From contig CAKUYZ010000009.1 in assembly GCA_934717675.1 (NCBI GenBank), positions 1-43,568 of the forward strand: 43,568 nt of DNA, read 5' to 3'. The stretch's first letter is position 1; each line of letters opens with the position of its first letter. Origin of the DNA: an uncultured Bacteroidales bacterium (lineage in GTDB: Bacteria > Bacteroidota > Bacteroidia > Bacteroidales > Marinilabiliaceae). Positions 1-7,179 of the stretch are shown piece after piece. The notes under the pieces are model-generated. The model made no database searches and was not told where the DNA came from. It saw only the letters and a program-made list of their open reading frames with translations. The position numbers and the translations under genes were made by a program.

Positions 1-42
1 TGGTACTGCGCACGAGCGCGGGAGAGTAGGTTGCCGCCACCT
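1..42 (+). rRNA. rrf: 5S ribosomal RNA, 3' end (partial)
   Basis: The first bases carry the conserved 3' part of 5S rRNA: the GGTACTGC... segment, the GGGAGAGTAGG loop and a GCCGCC terminal strand that would pair with the missing 5' end. The 5' part lies outside the window. A strong terminator follows at once, as expected for the last gene of an rRNA operon. The exact 3' end is uncertain by a few bases. Confidence 0.85.
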
Positions 43-45
43 GAC

Positions 46-88
46 GAGGCCCCCCGACGGAGACATCCGCCGGGGGGTCTCTTTTTTT
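46..88 (+). terminator. rRNA operon terminator
   Basis: A 15-bp hairpin (arms 46-60 and 67-81, one wobble and one mismatch, 6-base loop) rich in C/G is followed by seven T. It ends the upstream rRNA operon. Confidence 0.85.
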
Positions 89-147
89 CGCCCCCGCGCG
101 AGGCCGGCGCCCCAAAAGACACAAGACCTCCCCCCACACATCCCGGC

Positions 148-183
148 GCGCCGTCCCGAACCGCCTGCGGCGGGGGACGGCGC
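148..183. repeat. Inverted repeat in the rRNA-LRR intergenic gap
   Basis: Perfect 10-bp arms GCGCCGTCCC (148-157) and GGGACGGCGC (174-183) enclose a G/C-rich loop that can itself pair. No T-run follows on the plus strand, so it is not an ordinary terminator. The stretch 90-384 between the rRNA terminator and the next gene holds this repeat, the palindrome at 268-289 and nothing else I can recognise. Confidence 0.5.
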
Positions 184-267
184 GGTGGCATTCCTCCCCA
201 AAACACACCCACCGCCCGCCGACGCCTTCCAAACGATTCCGCCGCAACGTCTCAACCCACCTATGTA

Positions 268-289
268 GAGACGGCACGCGTGCCGTCTC
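268..289. repeat. Palindromic interspersed repeat, copy 1 (ATGTAGAGACG...CGTCTCCCGCC type)
   Basis: A perfect 22-bp palindrome starts GAGACG and ends CGTCTC. It is preceded by TATGTA and followed by CCCGCCCCGGT. Two relatives sit at 27933-27986 and 28038-28092. The outer GAGACG/CGTCTC arms are constant while the inner arms differ but still pair, which marks a family of interspersed hairpins. Confidence 0.7.
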
Positions 290-375
290 CCGCCCCGGTG
301 ACAAACCTCCACGCCTTATGCGCCAAATCCCCCCCTTGACATCTTCTCCCTCCCGCCAACGCCATAAAACCTTAC

Positions 376-413
376 AAACGCAAAAGCCCCGTGGTGAACA
401 TCACCACGGGGCT
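376..413 (-). terminator. Terminator of the LRR gene
   Basis: A perfect 13-bp stem (385-397 with 401-413, 3-base loop) is followed on the minus strand by TTTTGCGTTTG. It lies about 45 bases after the stop codon of the minus-strand LRR gene. Confidence 0.85.
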
Positions 414-459
414 GCATCTTCCCTCTCTGCCTGACCTTATTCTTGCTTTTGTCCTGTCA

Positions 460-1983
460 TTATTTCACCACAACTCTTTCTGAACCCGTGCCCGTGGTCA
501 CCACATACACGCCTGCTGGCAATGGGCGACCCGTCGGCATCTTGCGGCCGGACATGTCGTATACGTCGAACTCGTCAACGCCCTCCACGCTCACCACGCC
601 ACCGCGCACGTCCACTTTCAACTTGCCATCCTCAACGTCCCTGATGGCCGTGTATGGGTTGTCTTCGGGGTCTAGCGCATATATGTTGAACTCTCTTGCC
701 CAATAGCTGGCTTTGTACTTCTCCACGCTCTTGGCAGGAACGTAGAGGTCTCCGTAGCTCCCACCAATATAACCCAATACAGATGAGGTTAAGTAGGCTT
801 GGCCGTAGATCTCGGGAGGGTTTGGCGCATAGCAATCTATCCTGAGGTCGTGAAGATAGGTCGTTTCGTAACCATAAAAGTCGATGTCTGCTACAATATT
901 GCCAAAAGCCTCGCCTCCAACAGAATCAACAGATGCGGGCAGCACAACGTGATTTAAGGCCTGGCAAAAGGAAAAAGCTCCAGGTTCAATTTTCTTTACG
1001 TATGGAGGCAACACCAGCTTGCCAGTCTCCTCGCAGAGATTTTTGCACCCATTGAATGCGTTTCTGCCTATTGACCGTATATTCATTGGGAATTTGAAAG
1101 ATGATATATGCGCAATCTCGAAGGTTCCGTCCTCAATTTCAGTAAGCCCCTCGGGCACGTTAATCTCAACTGGGTCGCTACATTTGCTACCTATTCCTTG
1201 AAATGCGTATTTACCTATTGATTTCAGACTTTTCGGCAGTGTCAATGAATGCACGCGCCTAATGAAATCCCCGCTGAAAGCGTAAGCGCCTACTTTCGTC
1301 ATCCCTTCTTCGAGTTCAATGCTTTGAATCTGGCCTTCTTCGAAAGTATACCAGATTTCAAGATTGTCCGCCCACCGAAAGTCCTTAGAGACTAACAACT
1401 TGCCTTCATCGGAAAGTGACCAGTCTCGTATATATATCGGCCAATTGTAGGGGCCTTTCGCATCGCCAATGTATGCGAAAATTCGGCTCCAGTCAGAATT
1501 TTTATATGCGTCAATGCAGCCGAAGGGAACAATGAGCAATGGCGGCTTTTTGGGGGAGGATAACGCCCTTGCGAAGATATCATTGTCAATGTCGACAGGC
1601 GTTTCCCATGGGGCGTAAACGGTATCTGCCTCAATTAATTCTTGTTTGCCACCCCATTCGATCCTATTCCTGTAGAATCTAGGGCCGTCTACTTTTTCTA
1701 GACTTTTAGGGAATGATATGCTTTTTACTTCAGGCAGATTTTCTCCCTCAATATTCCACGTTTTAGCCGATGTCACCCCCTCTGATATAGTCACCCTCTT
1801 GACAGCACGGAAATTGGGGCCATTCAAATCACCCCAATAAGGTTTGTAAGTATCGTAGAGAGTGAGAGTGCTATCACTGTGTTGAAAAATCCATCCTCGT
1901 TTATATCCATCGTATTGTCCCTCCGCCGCGCCGCACTGCGCCAGGCAGACCAGGATGAGCAAAAGTGATAAAATGTTTTTCAT
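460..1983 (-). CDS. Secreted leucine-rich-repeat (BspA-like, LRR_5) protein with C-terminal sorting-type domain
   Basis: This is a 507-residue protein. I start it at the ATG at 1983 because a signal peptide begins there (MKNILSLLLILVCLAQCGAA); the in-frame ATG at 2049 would add 22 polar residues before it. The body holds BspA/LRR_5-type repeats: SISFPKSLEKV, SLTLPKSLKSIGKYAF, SFKFPMNIRSIGRNAF, KLVLPPYVKKIEPGAF and HVVLPASVDSVGGEAF. The last 30 or so residues (VYDMSGRKM ... LPAGVYVV ... VVVK) resemble the C-terminal domain that directs cargo to the type IX secretion system. Such proteins are surface or secreted, and some BspA relatives bind host matrix; the ligand here is unknown. The gene is visibly more AT-rich than its neighbours, which hints at transfer. 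It forms its own unit with a terminator at 376-413. Confidence 0.8.
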   Translation of the reverse strand: MKNILSLLLILVCLAQCGAAEGQYDGYKRGWIFQHSDSTLTLYDTYKPYWGDLNGPNFRAVKRVTISEGVTSAKTWNIEGENLPEVKSISFPKSLEKVDGPRFYRNRIEWGGKQELIEADTVYAPWETPVDIDNDIFARALSSPKKPPLLIVPFGCIDAYKNSDWSRIFAYIGDAKGPYNWPIYIRDWSLSDEGKLLVSKDFRWADNLEIWYTFEEGQIQSIELEEGMTKVGAYAFSGDFIRRVHSLTLPKSLKSIGKYAFQGIGSKCSDPVEINVPEGLTEIEDGTFEIAHISSFKFPMNIRSIGRNAFNGCKNLCEETGKLVLPPYVKKIEPGAFSFCQALNHVVLPASVDSVGGEAFGNIVADIDFYGYETTYLHDLRIDCYAPNPPEIYGQAYLTSSVLGYIGGSYGDLYVPAKSVEKYKASYWAREFNIYALDPEDNPYTAIRDVEDGKLKVDVRGGVVSVEGVDEFDVYDMSGRKMPTGRPLPAGVYVVTTGTGSERVVVK

Positions 1984-2321
1984 ACGCTTGTTTGTTTTTA
2001 GGTTACACTTATCGGGCGGCGCGGCGCTTGGCCTCCCCGCCCCATTCACGGTGATAAAGGTAGGGTGGAGGATAGAGAAAATAGAGTTTTCTTTTCATTG
2101 AGCGTCAAAAATTTACCAAATCCGCGAGGGTGTGGTCTAAAAACCTTGAAAAAGGGCGCGGGTTTTGGAGTTCAAAGCAGCCCGCTCTTGCGAGTTGACG
2201 CCTCCGTGCCGTGCGCATTCGTCAGGAATCTAGCGGGCAATGCCGCTGGCTGTGGCTGTTGATGGCGGCGGTCTGGCATCGCCTAAAGATGCCGAAAGGC
2301 GAAAATGCAGTGTTTCACTGA
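1984..2321. other. Intergenic gap between divergent LRR and ddh genes
   Basis: The gap holds no convincing gene. Going leftward, a TACCTTTA box (minus strand, around 2058-2065) could serve as the -7 element for the LRR gene, with no good -33 partner. A small hairpin GGCATC-N7-GATGCC lies near 2275-2293. A 65-codon frame at 2065-2262 has no recognisable features and I do not accept it. Confidence 0.4.
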
Positions 2322-2352
2322 TTGTCAATCTCTGCATAAAAAGTTAATTTTA
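2322..2352 (+). promoter_or_regulatory. Candidate promoter of ddh
   Basis: TTG (2322-2324), a 20-base spacer and TAATTTTA (2345-2352) fit the Bacteroidetes pattern TTTG-N19/20-TAnnTTTG except for the last base. Transcription would start about 75 bases before the ddh ATG. Confidence 0.45.
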
Positions 2353-2434
2353 CGCTTGCCCCGCTGGGGCCGCGAGGAGGCGCGCTCCCGTGGCCGCGGC
2401 GGGGGCGACCGAAAAATGCAAAAGAATCAGTGAT

Positions 2435-3337
2435 ATGACGGAAAAGAAAAGAATAGCCGTAGTAGGTTACGGAAACATCGGAAAGGCCGCCGTGGAGGCG
2501 CTCTCGATTGCGCCGGACATGGTGCTGGCCGGCGTGGTGCGCCGCGACCCGTCCGCGCAGCAGCCCGTGGAGCTGACGGGCGTCGACGTGGTGGACGACA
2601 TCAGGAAGCTCGGCCACGTTGACGCGGCCCTGCTCTGCACCCCCACGCGCGCCGTGCCGGAGGCCGCCAAGGCCATCTTGGCGCAGGGCATAGCCACGGT
2701 GGACTCGTTCGACATCCACACGCGCGTGGCGGAGCTGCGCGATGAGCTGGACGCCGTGGCCAAGCAGCACGGCACGGCCTCCATCATCTCGGCCGGATGG
2801 GACCCGGGCTCCGACTCCATGATACGAGCCATCCTTGAGGCTCTCGCCCCCAAAGGCCTCACTTACACCAATTTCGGTCCTGGCCGAAGCATGGGCCACA
2901 CCGTGTGCGTGAAGAGCAAGGAGGGCGTGAAGGACGCGCTGTCCATGACCATCCCCCTCGGCACGGGCATCCATCGCCGAATGGTATATGTGGAGCTGAA
3001 AGAGGGCTACAAGCTGGCCGACGTGGCCGCAGCCATCAAGGCCGACGACTATTTCGCCCATGACGAGACTCACGTCATAGAGGTGCCGTCTGTAGACGCG
3101 CTCAACAATGTGGGTCACGGCGTCAACCTCATCCGCAACGGCGTCTCTGGCGTCACGGCCAACCAGAATTTCCGTTTCCTCATGGAGATCAACAATCCTG
3201 CCCTCACGGGTCAGGTCCTCGTCTCTTGCGCCCGCGCCGCACTGCGCCAGCGACCCGGTTGCTACACCATGATTGAGATTCCACCCGTAGACCTGCTCCC
3301 GGGCGACCGCCGCGAGCTCGTCAAGAGGCTTGTATAA
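2435..3337 (+). CDS. ddh: meso-Diaminopimelate D-dehydrogenase
   Basis: The product has 300 residues, the normal length for this family. It catalyses NADPH-dependent reductive amination of tetrahydrodipicolinate to meso-diaminopimelate (EC 1.4.1.16), the one-step branch of lysine and peptidoglycan-precursor synthesis in the cytosol. The N-terminus has the Rossmann motif AVVGYGNIGKAAVEAL. Family blocks follow: DSFDIHTR, SAGWDPGSDS, FGPGRSMGHT and PLGTGIHRRMVYVEL. I choose the ATG at 2435 because it puts the nucleotide-binding strand near the N-terminus as in relatives; an upstream in-frame start at 2390 would add 15 residues without family character. It is monocistronic, closed by a strong hairpin at 3423-3463. 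Confidence 0.93.
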   Translation: MTEKKRIAVVGYGNIGKAAVEALSIAPDMVLAGVVRRDPSAQQPVELTGVDVVDDIRKLGHVDAALLCTPTRAVPEAAKAILAQGIATVDSFDIHTRVAELRDELDAVAKQHGTASIISAGWDPGSDSMIRAILEALAPKGLTYTNFGPGRSMGHTVCVKSKEGVKDALSMTIPLGTGIHRRMVYVELKEGYKLADVAAAIKADDYFAHDETHVIEVPSVDALNNVGHGVNLIRNGVSGVTANQNFRFLMEINNPALTGQVLVSCARAALRQRPGCYTMIEIPPVDLLPGDRRELVKRLV

Positions 3338-3422
3338 TCCCATGGGCCCGAGGTGCGGAGAGCCAGACTTGCTCAAGTCGCTTAGAGTGGCTTTTCTCCC
3401 AATCGGGATGAATAAATAAACT

Positions 3423-3463
3423 GAAGCGGGCGCGACACCATTTTAGGCTGTCGCGCCCGCTTC
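3423..3463 (+). terminator. Terminator of ddh
   Basis: A perfect 15-bp G/C-rich stem (3423-3437 with 3449-3463, 11-base loop) is followed by TTGTTT, 85 bases after the ddh stop. Confidence 0.8.
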
Positions 3464-3519
3464 TTGTTTCCTCATGTCCGCGGCTCTCGCCCTGCTTCTT
3501 GAGCCAGAGTGGGGGGGAC

Positions 3520-3555
3520 AAAAAAAGGAGACACCCAGTTCGCACCAGATGCCTC
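3520..3555 (-). terminator. Terminator of tRNA-Asn copy 1
   Basis: On the minus strand an 8-bp stem (3548-3555 with 3528-3535, two wobbles) is followed by C and seven T, about 10 bases downstream of the tRNA 3' end. Confidence 0.7.
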
Positions 3556-3564
3556 GTCTTCTCG

Positions 3565-3638
3565 CTCTCCAAATAGGACTTGAACCTATGACCCTCTGAT
3601 TAACAGTCAGATGCTCTAACCAACTGAGCTATTGGAGA
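3565..3638 (-). tRNA. tRNA-Asn (GTT), copy 1
   Basis: A full 74-base cloverleaf reads on the minus strand: acceptor TCTCCAA/TTGGAGA, D stem GCTC/GAGC, anticodon stem TCTGA/TCAGA with anticodon GTT (complement of 3602-3604), and T arm ATAGG-TTCAAGT-CCTAT. The discriminator is G and CCA is not encoded. It is identical over all 74 bases to the copy at 28191-28264. Confidence 0.97.
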
Positions 3639-3757
3639 ATGGTTGCGTGTATGTCGTATCTCCGTCTTTGGAGATGTGCTGAAATTGGCCGCACGATGAC
3701 GCTGCCACCAGCCCTGCCAAAGTGCCTGTCGGTGGTCTCCCTCCCGAAAAGCGATGG

Positions 3758-3787
3758 CAAAATTATGCAGTTTTCCCGAAATCGCAA
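3758..3787 (-). promoter_or_regulatory. Promoter of tRNA-Asn copy 1
   Basis: On the minus strand TTG (3787-3785), a 19-base spacer and TAATTTTG (3765-3758) match the Bacteroidetes sigma-ABfr consensus. The tRNA begins about 120 bases downstream. The element abuts the plus-strand -7 box TATCTTTG at 3788-3795, so the two divergent promoters share the same DNA. Confidence 0.7.
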
Positions 3788-3795
3788 TATCTTTG
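3788..3795 (+). promoter_or_regulatory. Candidate -7 element for the PfkB kinase gene
   Basis: TATCTTTG matches TAnnTTTG. The position 20 bases upstream reads ATG instead of TTG, so the -33 element is weak. The kinase ATG lies 35 bases downstream. Confidence 0.5.
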
Positions 3796-3830
3796 CGCAT
3801 AAATTTCATCAAATAATCATCAGACGCCAC

Positions 3831-4808
3831 ATGGAAGCAAAGGTCCTTGGCCTGGGCAACGCCCTGGTGGACATCCTTGTAAGGATTCCCAATGACAACA
3901 TCCTCAACCAGTTCAACCTGCCCAAAGGGGCCATGAACCTTGTCGACGAGGAGCGCTCCGCCGAGATTTTCGAGGCCGTGAAGGGCCTCAACCCTCAGAT
4001 TGTCTGCGGCGGCAGCGCGTCAAACACCATTGGCGGCCTGGCCAACATGGGCGTCCAGACGGGTTTTATCGGCATGACCGGCGTTGACGAGCTCGGCGAC
4101 CGTTATGCCGACGACCTGCGCCAGAGCGGCGTGGAGCTGCTCCTCCGCACCAGCGCGACGCGCACGGGCTCCTGCATATCGCTCATAAGCCCCGACTCGG
4201 AGCGCACCATGTGCACCTGCCTGGGGGCGGCTGTGGAGCTGACGAGCGACGACATTGACGTGACGGCCTTCTCGCGCTTCACGCATCTCTATGTGGAGGG
4301 ATATTTGGTGCAGAACCCGGGCCTCATTGAGGGTGCCCTCTCGGCGGCCAAGGAGAAGGGACTCACCACGTTGCTCGACCTCGCGTCTTATAACGTGGTG
4401 GAGGACAATCTCGACTTCCTCCAGAAAATCATATCTCGCCACGTCGACGTCGTCTTCGCCAACGAGGAGGAGGCCACGGCATTCACCGGCAAGGAAGACG
4501 AGGAGGCCCTCAACGAGATTGGCGAGATGGCGGACACGGTGGTCTTGAAGCTAGGCCGTCGCGGCAGCCTGGTCAAGATGGGTCACCAGACGGCGCGCGT
4601 GGGCATCATTGGCGGCAACGCCATTGACACCACCGGGGCCGGCGACCTCTACGCCTCAGGCTTCATCTGGGCCATGACGAACGGCCTCGACCCGCGCCAG
4701 TGCGCCACGGCGGGGGCCATAACCAGCGGCAACGTCATTGAGGTCATAGGCTCCAAGATGGACGCCACCCGATGGACTTCCATCCGCCAGGCTCTCAAGA
4801 ATCTCTAA
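3831..4808 (+). CDS. PfkB-family carbohydrate/nucleoside kinase (adenosine-kinase-like)
   Basis: This 325-residue ribokinase-fold kinase phosphorylates a sugar or nucleoside hydroxyl with ATP. The N-terminus (KVLGLGNALVDILVRIP) is the family substrate-binding strand. VCGGSASNTIGGLANMG is the first PfkB signature region. NAIDTTGAGDLYASGF near residue 265 carries the catalytic aspartate of the DTxGAGD motif and the anion hole. Adenosine-kinase-type relatives of this length are common in Bacteroidales, but the substrate cannot be fixed from motifs. The start at 3831 follows the TATCTTTG box by 35 bases; a longer in-frame start at 3639 would run back through promoter DNA. The helicase gene follows 38 bases downstream, probably co-transcribed. 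Confidence 0.88.
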   Translation: MEAKVLGLGNALVDILVRIPNDNILNQFNLPKGAMNLVDEERSAEIFEAVKGLNPQIVCGGSASNTIGGLANMGVQTGFIGMTGVDELGDRYADDLRQSGVELLLRTSATRTGSCISLISPDSERTMCTCLGAAVELTSDDIDVTAFSRFTHLYVEGYLVQNPGLIEGALSAAKEKGLTTLLDLASYNVVEDNLDFLQKIISRHVDVVFANEEEATAFTGKEDEEALNEIGEMADTVVLKLGRRGSLVKMGHQTARVGIIGGNAIDTTGAGDLYASGFIWAMTNGLDPRQCATAGAITSGNVIEVIGSKMDATRWTSIRQALKNL

Positions 4809-4846
4809 GCGCCAGCGCGTCAATCCCCCATAAGCACCATCTCATT

Positions 4847-6088
4847 ATGAAGTTTGAGGACATAAGGCTGCTCCAGCCGCAGGTCTTGGAAAACGTCAAG
4901 GCCATGGGCTTCAGCCGCCCCACCAACATACAGTTCAAGGCCATCCCCCACATCTTGGAGGGCGAGGACATCTTGGCCATTGCGCAGACTGGCACCGGCA
5001 AGACGGCCGCTTTCGCCATCCCGGTGGTCTCCAACCTCATCCGCACACCCAGGCGCCGAGGCTATCACGGCGCGCGCTGCGTGGTCATGGAGCCCACGCA
5101 CGAGCTGGCGCAGCAGGTGGCGGGCGTCATCAAGGCGGTGGCCAAAGGCACGGGAGTGAGCGTTGTGGCCGTCTATGGCGGCGTGGGGCAAGACAACCAG
5201 ATTGCCCTCCTCAAGGGAGACGCGGACATTGTCGTGGCCACGCCCGGCCGCCTCTTCGACCTGGCCTCGCAGGGCTACCTCATCACGAGCATGGTGGAGG
5301 TGCTGGTGGTTGACGAGGCCGACCACATGCTCGCCTTGGGTTTTTATGACGACATCAGCCAACTGGTGCGCAAGTTGCCGCGCCGCAGGCAGACGCTCTT
5401 TTTCTCTGCGACGATAGATGCCAAGATTAAGGAGCTGGCCTATTCGCTGGTCTACCGCGCCGTCAGGATCGAGATGAGCCAAAACAAGGTCTCGAAAAAC
5501 GTCACCCACCAGGTGCTCTCCGTGCCGATGGACGAGAAGCGTTTCTTCTTGGAGCGCATAGCCCGCGAGAACCCGCAGGGCCACATCATGGTCTTCGTCC
5601 GCACCAAGGTCAGGGCCGAGCGCGTCAAGGCGGCGATGGACAGGGTGGGCCTCACGTCCGTGTTCCTCCACGGCGGCATGGCGCAGAGGGTGAGGGTGGA
5701 CGCCCTCGACGAGTTCCGCGACGGCAAGGTGCAGATGCTCATCACCACAGACGTGGCCGCCCGCGGCATTGACATCCCCGGCGTTGACTACGTCGTCAAC
5801 TATGACGTGCCGGAGGAGCCGGAGAACTACGTGCACCGCGTGGGGCGCACGGGCCGCGGCATGGCCAAGGGCTACGCCCTCACGCTGGCCGACCCTGCGG
5901 AAGACGGCCTGATACAGGACATTGAGGCATATATGCAGGAGCACATATCCATCCTACGCATGGCCGCCCCGGAGCGCGAGGCCACGGTGGACTTCTCGGA
6001 AGATGGGGCCAACAACTGGCGCGAGCTGATCAAGGACGCCGAGCCAGACGACAAGCGCAAGTCGCGTGGCGGCAAGCGCAGGCGTTAG
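4847..6088 (+). CDS. DEAD-box ATP-dependent RNA helicase
   Basis: The 413-residue protein contains the complete helicase core in order: Q motif (GFSRPTNIQ), motif I AQTGTGKT (residues 46-53), Ia PTHELAQQ, II DEAD (VVDEADHML), III SAT, IV MVFVRTK, V TTDVAARGID and VI HRVGRTGR. A short basic tail (KRKSRGGKRRR) likely helps bind RNA. Such proteins unwind RNA in ribosome assembly or mRNA decay; which RhlE/CsdA-like role applies is not visible. I start at 4847, where MKFEDIRLLQPQ aligns with family N-termini. It ends in a strong bidirectional terminator shared with the convergent starch-synthase gene. Confidence 0.93.
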   Translation: MKFEDIRLLQPQVLENVKAMGFSRPTNIQFKAIPHILEGEDILAIAQTGTGKTAAFAIPVVSNLIRTPRRRGYHGARCVVMEPTHELAQQVAGVIKAVAKGTGVSVVAVYGGVGQDNQIALLKGDADIVVATPGRLFDLASQGYLITSMVEVLVVDEADHMLALGFYDDISQLVRKLPRRRQTLFFSATIDAKIKELAYSLVYRAVRIEMSQNKVSKNVTHQVLSVPMDEKRFFLERIARENPQGHIMVFVRTKVRAERVKAAMDRVGLTSVFLHGGMAQRVRVDALDEFRDGKVQMLITTDVAARGIDIPGVDYVVNYDVPEEPENYVHRVGRTGRGMAKGYALTLADPAEDGLIQDIEAYMQEHISILRMAAPEREATVDFSEDGANNWRELIKDAEPDDKRKSRGGKRRR

Positions 6089-6161
6089 CCGTCACTTGCC
6101 GCGAGCCGAAAGGAGGCTGCGTGGGCGGCAAGACGCCTGTCCTCCTCATAATAAAAAAACT

Positions 6162-6201
6162 GCGGCCCCCGCGCTGAGTCTTCAGCGCGGGGGCCGCGGC
6201 T
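6162..6201. terminator. Bidirectional terminator between helicase and starch synthase genes
   Basis: A perfect 16-bp G/C stem (6162-6177 with 6182-6197, loop GTCT) has GGCTTTT on its right and a run of A on its left, so it can stop transcription from both sides. Confidence 0.85.
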
Positions 6202-6219
6202 TTTGCCTTGTGGCGGGGG

Positions 6220-7029
6220 TTAGCCCGCAATCACTTTGTCATAGAACGCGTCATAGGCCGCCACGTAGTCCGTCTCGCCGGGGAAGTCTAGCACGGGCTT
6301 GCCCGCCTGCTTGGCGTAGTCTATCAGCTCTTGGCTGGCCGTGGCGGAGCACACCGTCACGCCGTCGCTCAGGTCTATGGCCGTCTTCATCAGAGATTTG
6401 TAGTCCGAGATGTCAATCTTCTTGAGGGCTTTCTCGTCAATCCCCTCCATCCACAGTTTCTTGTTCACGTCTTGCCATTGGCCCTCCCAAGCCTCGTCAT
6501 AGAGGCTCACCACAATCTTAGACTTGGCGTAGTAGGGGTCCACTTTGGCCATCAGGCGGATGTAGATGGGCACCATCATGGTGAACCAGCCGTGGAGGTG
6601 GATCAGGTTCGGCACCCAGCGGAGCTTCTTGGTGGTCTCCAGCGTGCCGCGGGCAAAGAAGATGCTGCGCTCGTCATTGTCTTCAAACTGCTCGCCCGTG
6701 GCGGGGTCGGCCGTCACGCCCTTGCGGCTGAAAAAATCGTCATTGTCAATGAAATAGATCTGCATTCGCGCGGCTTGGATGCTCGCCACCTTTATGAGCA
6801 GGGGGTGGTCGGTGTCGTCAATGACAATGTTGAGGCCCGACAGGCGAATGACCTCATGGAGCTGGTTCCTGCGCTCATTGACGCTGCCGAAGCGGGGCAT
6901 GAACGTGCGGATCTCCTTGCCGCCCTCCATAATGCCTTGCGACAGGTCGCGGCTGAGCACGGCGATGGGCGAGTCCGGCAGGTATGGCTTAATCTCCTGC
7001 GAGATGTACAAGATTTTAGAATTCTCCAT
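6220..7029 (-). CDS. Short glycogen/starch synthase family protein (GT5 N-terminal domain only)
   Basis: This 269-residue protein begins KILYISQEIKPYLPDSPIAVLSRDLSQGI. That matches the start of GT5 glycogen synthases, where a K/R-x-G-G-L loop usually binds ADP-glucose; here the loop reads PDSPI. Other starch-synthase-like segments are RTFMPRFGSVNERR, IYFIDNDDFFSRKG and LIHLHGWFTMMVPIYIR. Full-length enzymes are about 480 residues, and the C-terminal nucleotide-sugar domain is absent. Bacteroidales carry short proteins of this kind as a conserved type, so it is probably not a broken gene, but its activity is uncertain. It could act with a partner or in regulation. It is transcribed alone, convergent with the helicase gene. 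A TAAATTCG box (7094-7087) may be its -7 element. Confidence 0.82.
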   Translation of the reverse strand: MENSKILYISQEIKPYLPDSPIAVLSRDLSQGIMEGGKEIRTFMPRFGSVNERRNQLHEVIRLSGLNIVIDDTDHPLLIKVASIQAARMQIYFIDNDDFFSRKGVTADPATGEQFEDNDERSIFFARGTLETTKKLRWVPNLIHLHGWFTMMVPIYIRLMAKVDPYYAKSKIVVSLYDEAWEGQWQDVNKKLWMEGIDEKALKKIDISDYKSLMKTAIDLSDGVTVCSATASQELIDYAKQAGKPVLDFPGETDYVAAYDAFYDKVIAG

Positions 7030-7086
7030 GGGTTAAATTGTCTCTTTTCCTTTTGATGAGGCCGCGTACAAGCGCGAACCGCTCCG

Positions 7087-7171
7087 CGAATTTACGAATT
7101 TATATCCATTTTCCCTAAAGGAACTTTAACATCGGCCCTTGCGACGACCACCTCAAAAAGTCATATATTCG
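7087..7171. promoter_or_regulatory. Divergent promoter region with two TAnnTTCG boxes
   Basis: TAAATTCG reads leftward (7094-7087) toward the starch synthase gene, and TATATTCG reads rightward (7164-7171) toward the membrane-protein gene at 7180. Both are one base from TAnnTTTG and neither has a good -33 partner. Confidence 0.35.
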
Positions 7172-7179
7172 CCCGCTTT

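Noticed and set aside
31..339. 102-codon frame after the 5S rRNA
   Set aside because: It starts within the rRNA and crosses its terminator; the Pro/Arg-rich translation is not protein-like.
2065..2262. 65-codon plus-strand frame in the LRR-ddh gap
   Set aside because: No domain, no promoter placed for it and no likely start signal.
2315..3376. 353-codon minus-strand frame opposite ddh
   Set aside because: It covers both the ddh gene and its promoter; no recognisable protein features.
4820..5944. 374-codon minus-strand frame opposite the DEAD-box helicase
   Set aside because: His/Val/Leu-rich shadow of a gene with all helicase motifs intact.
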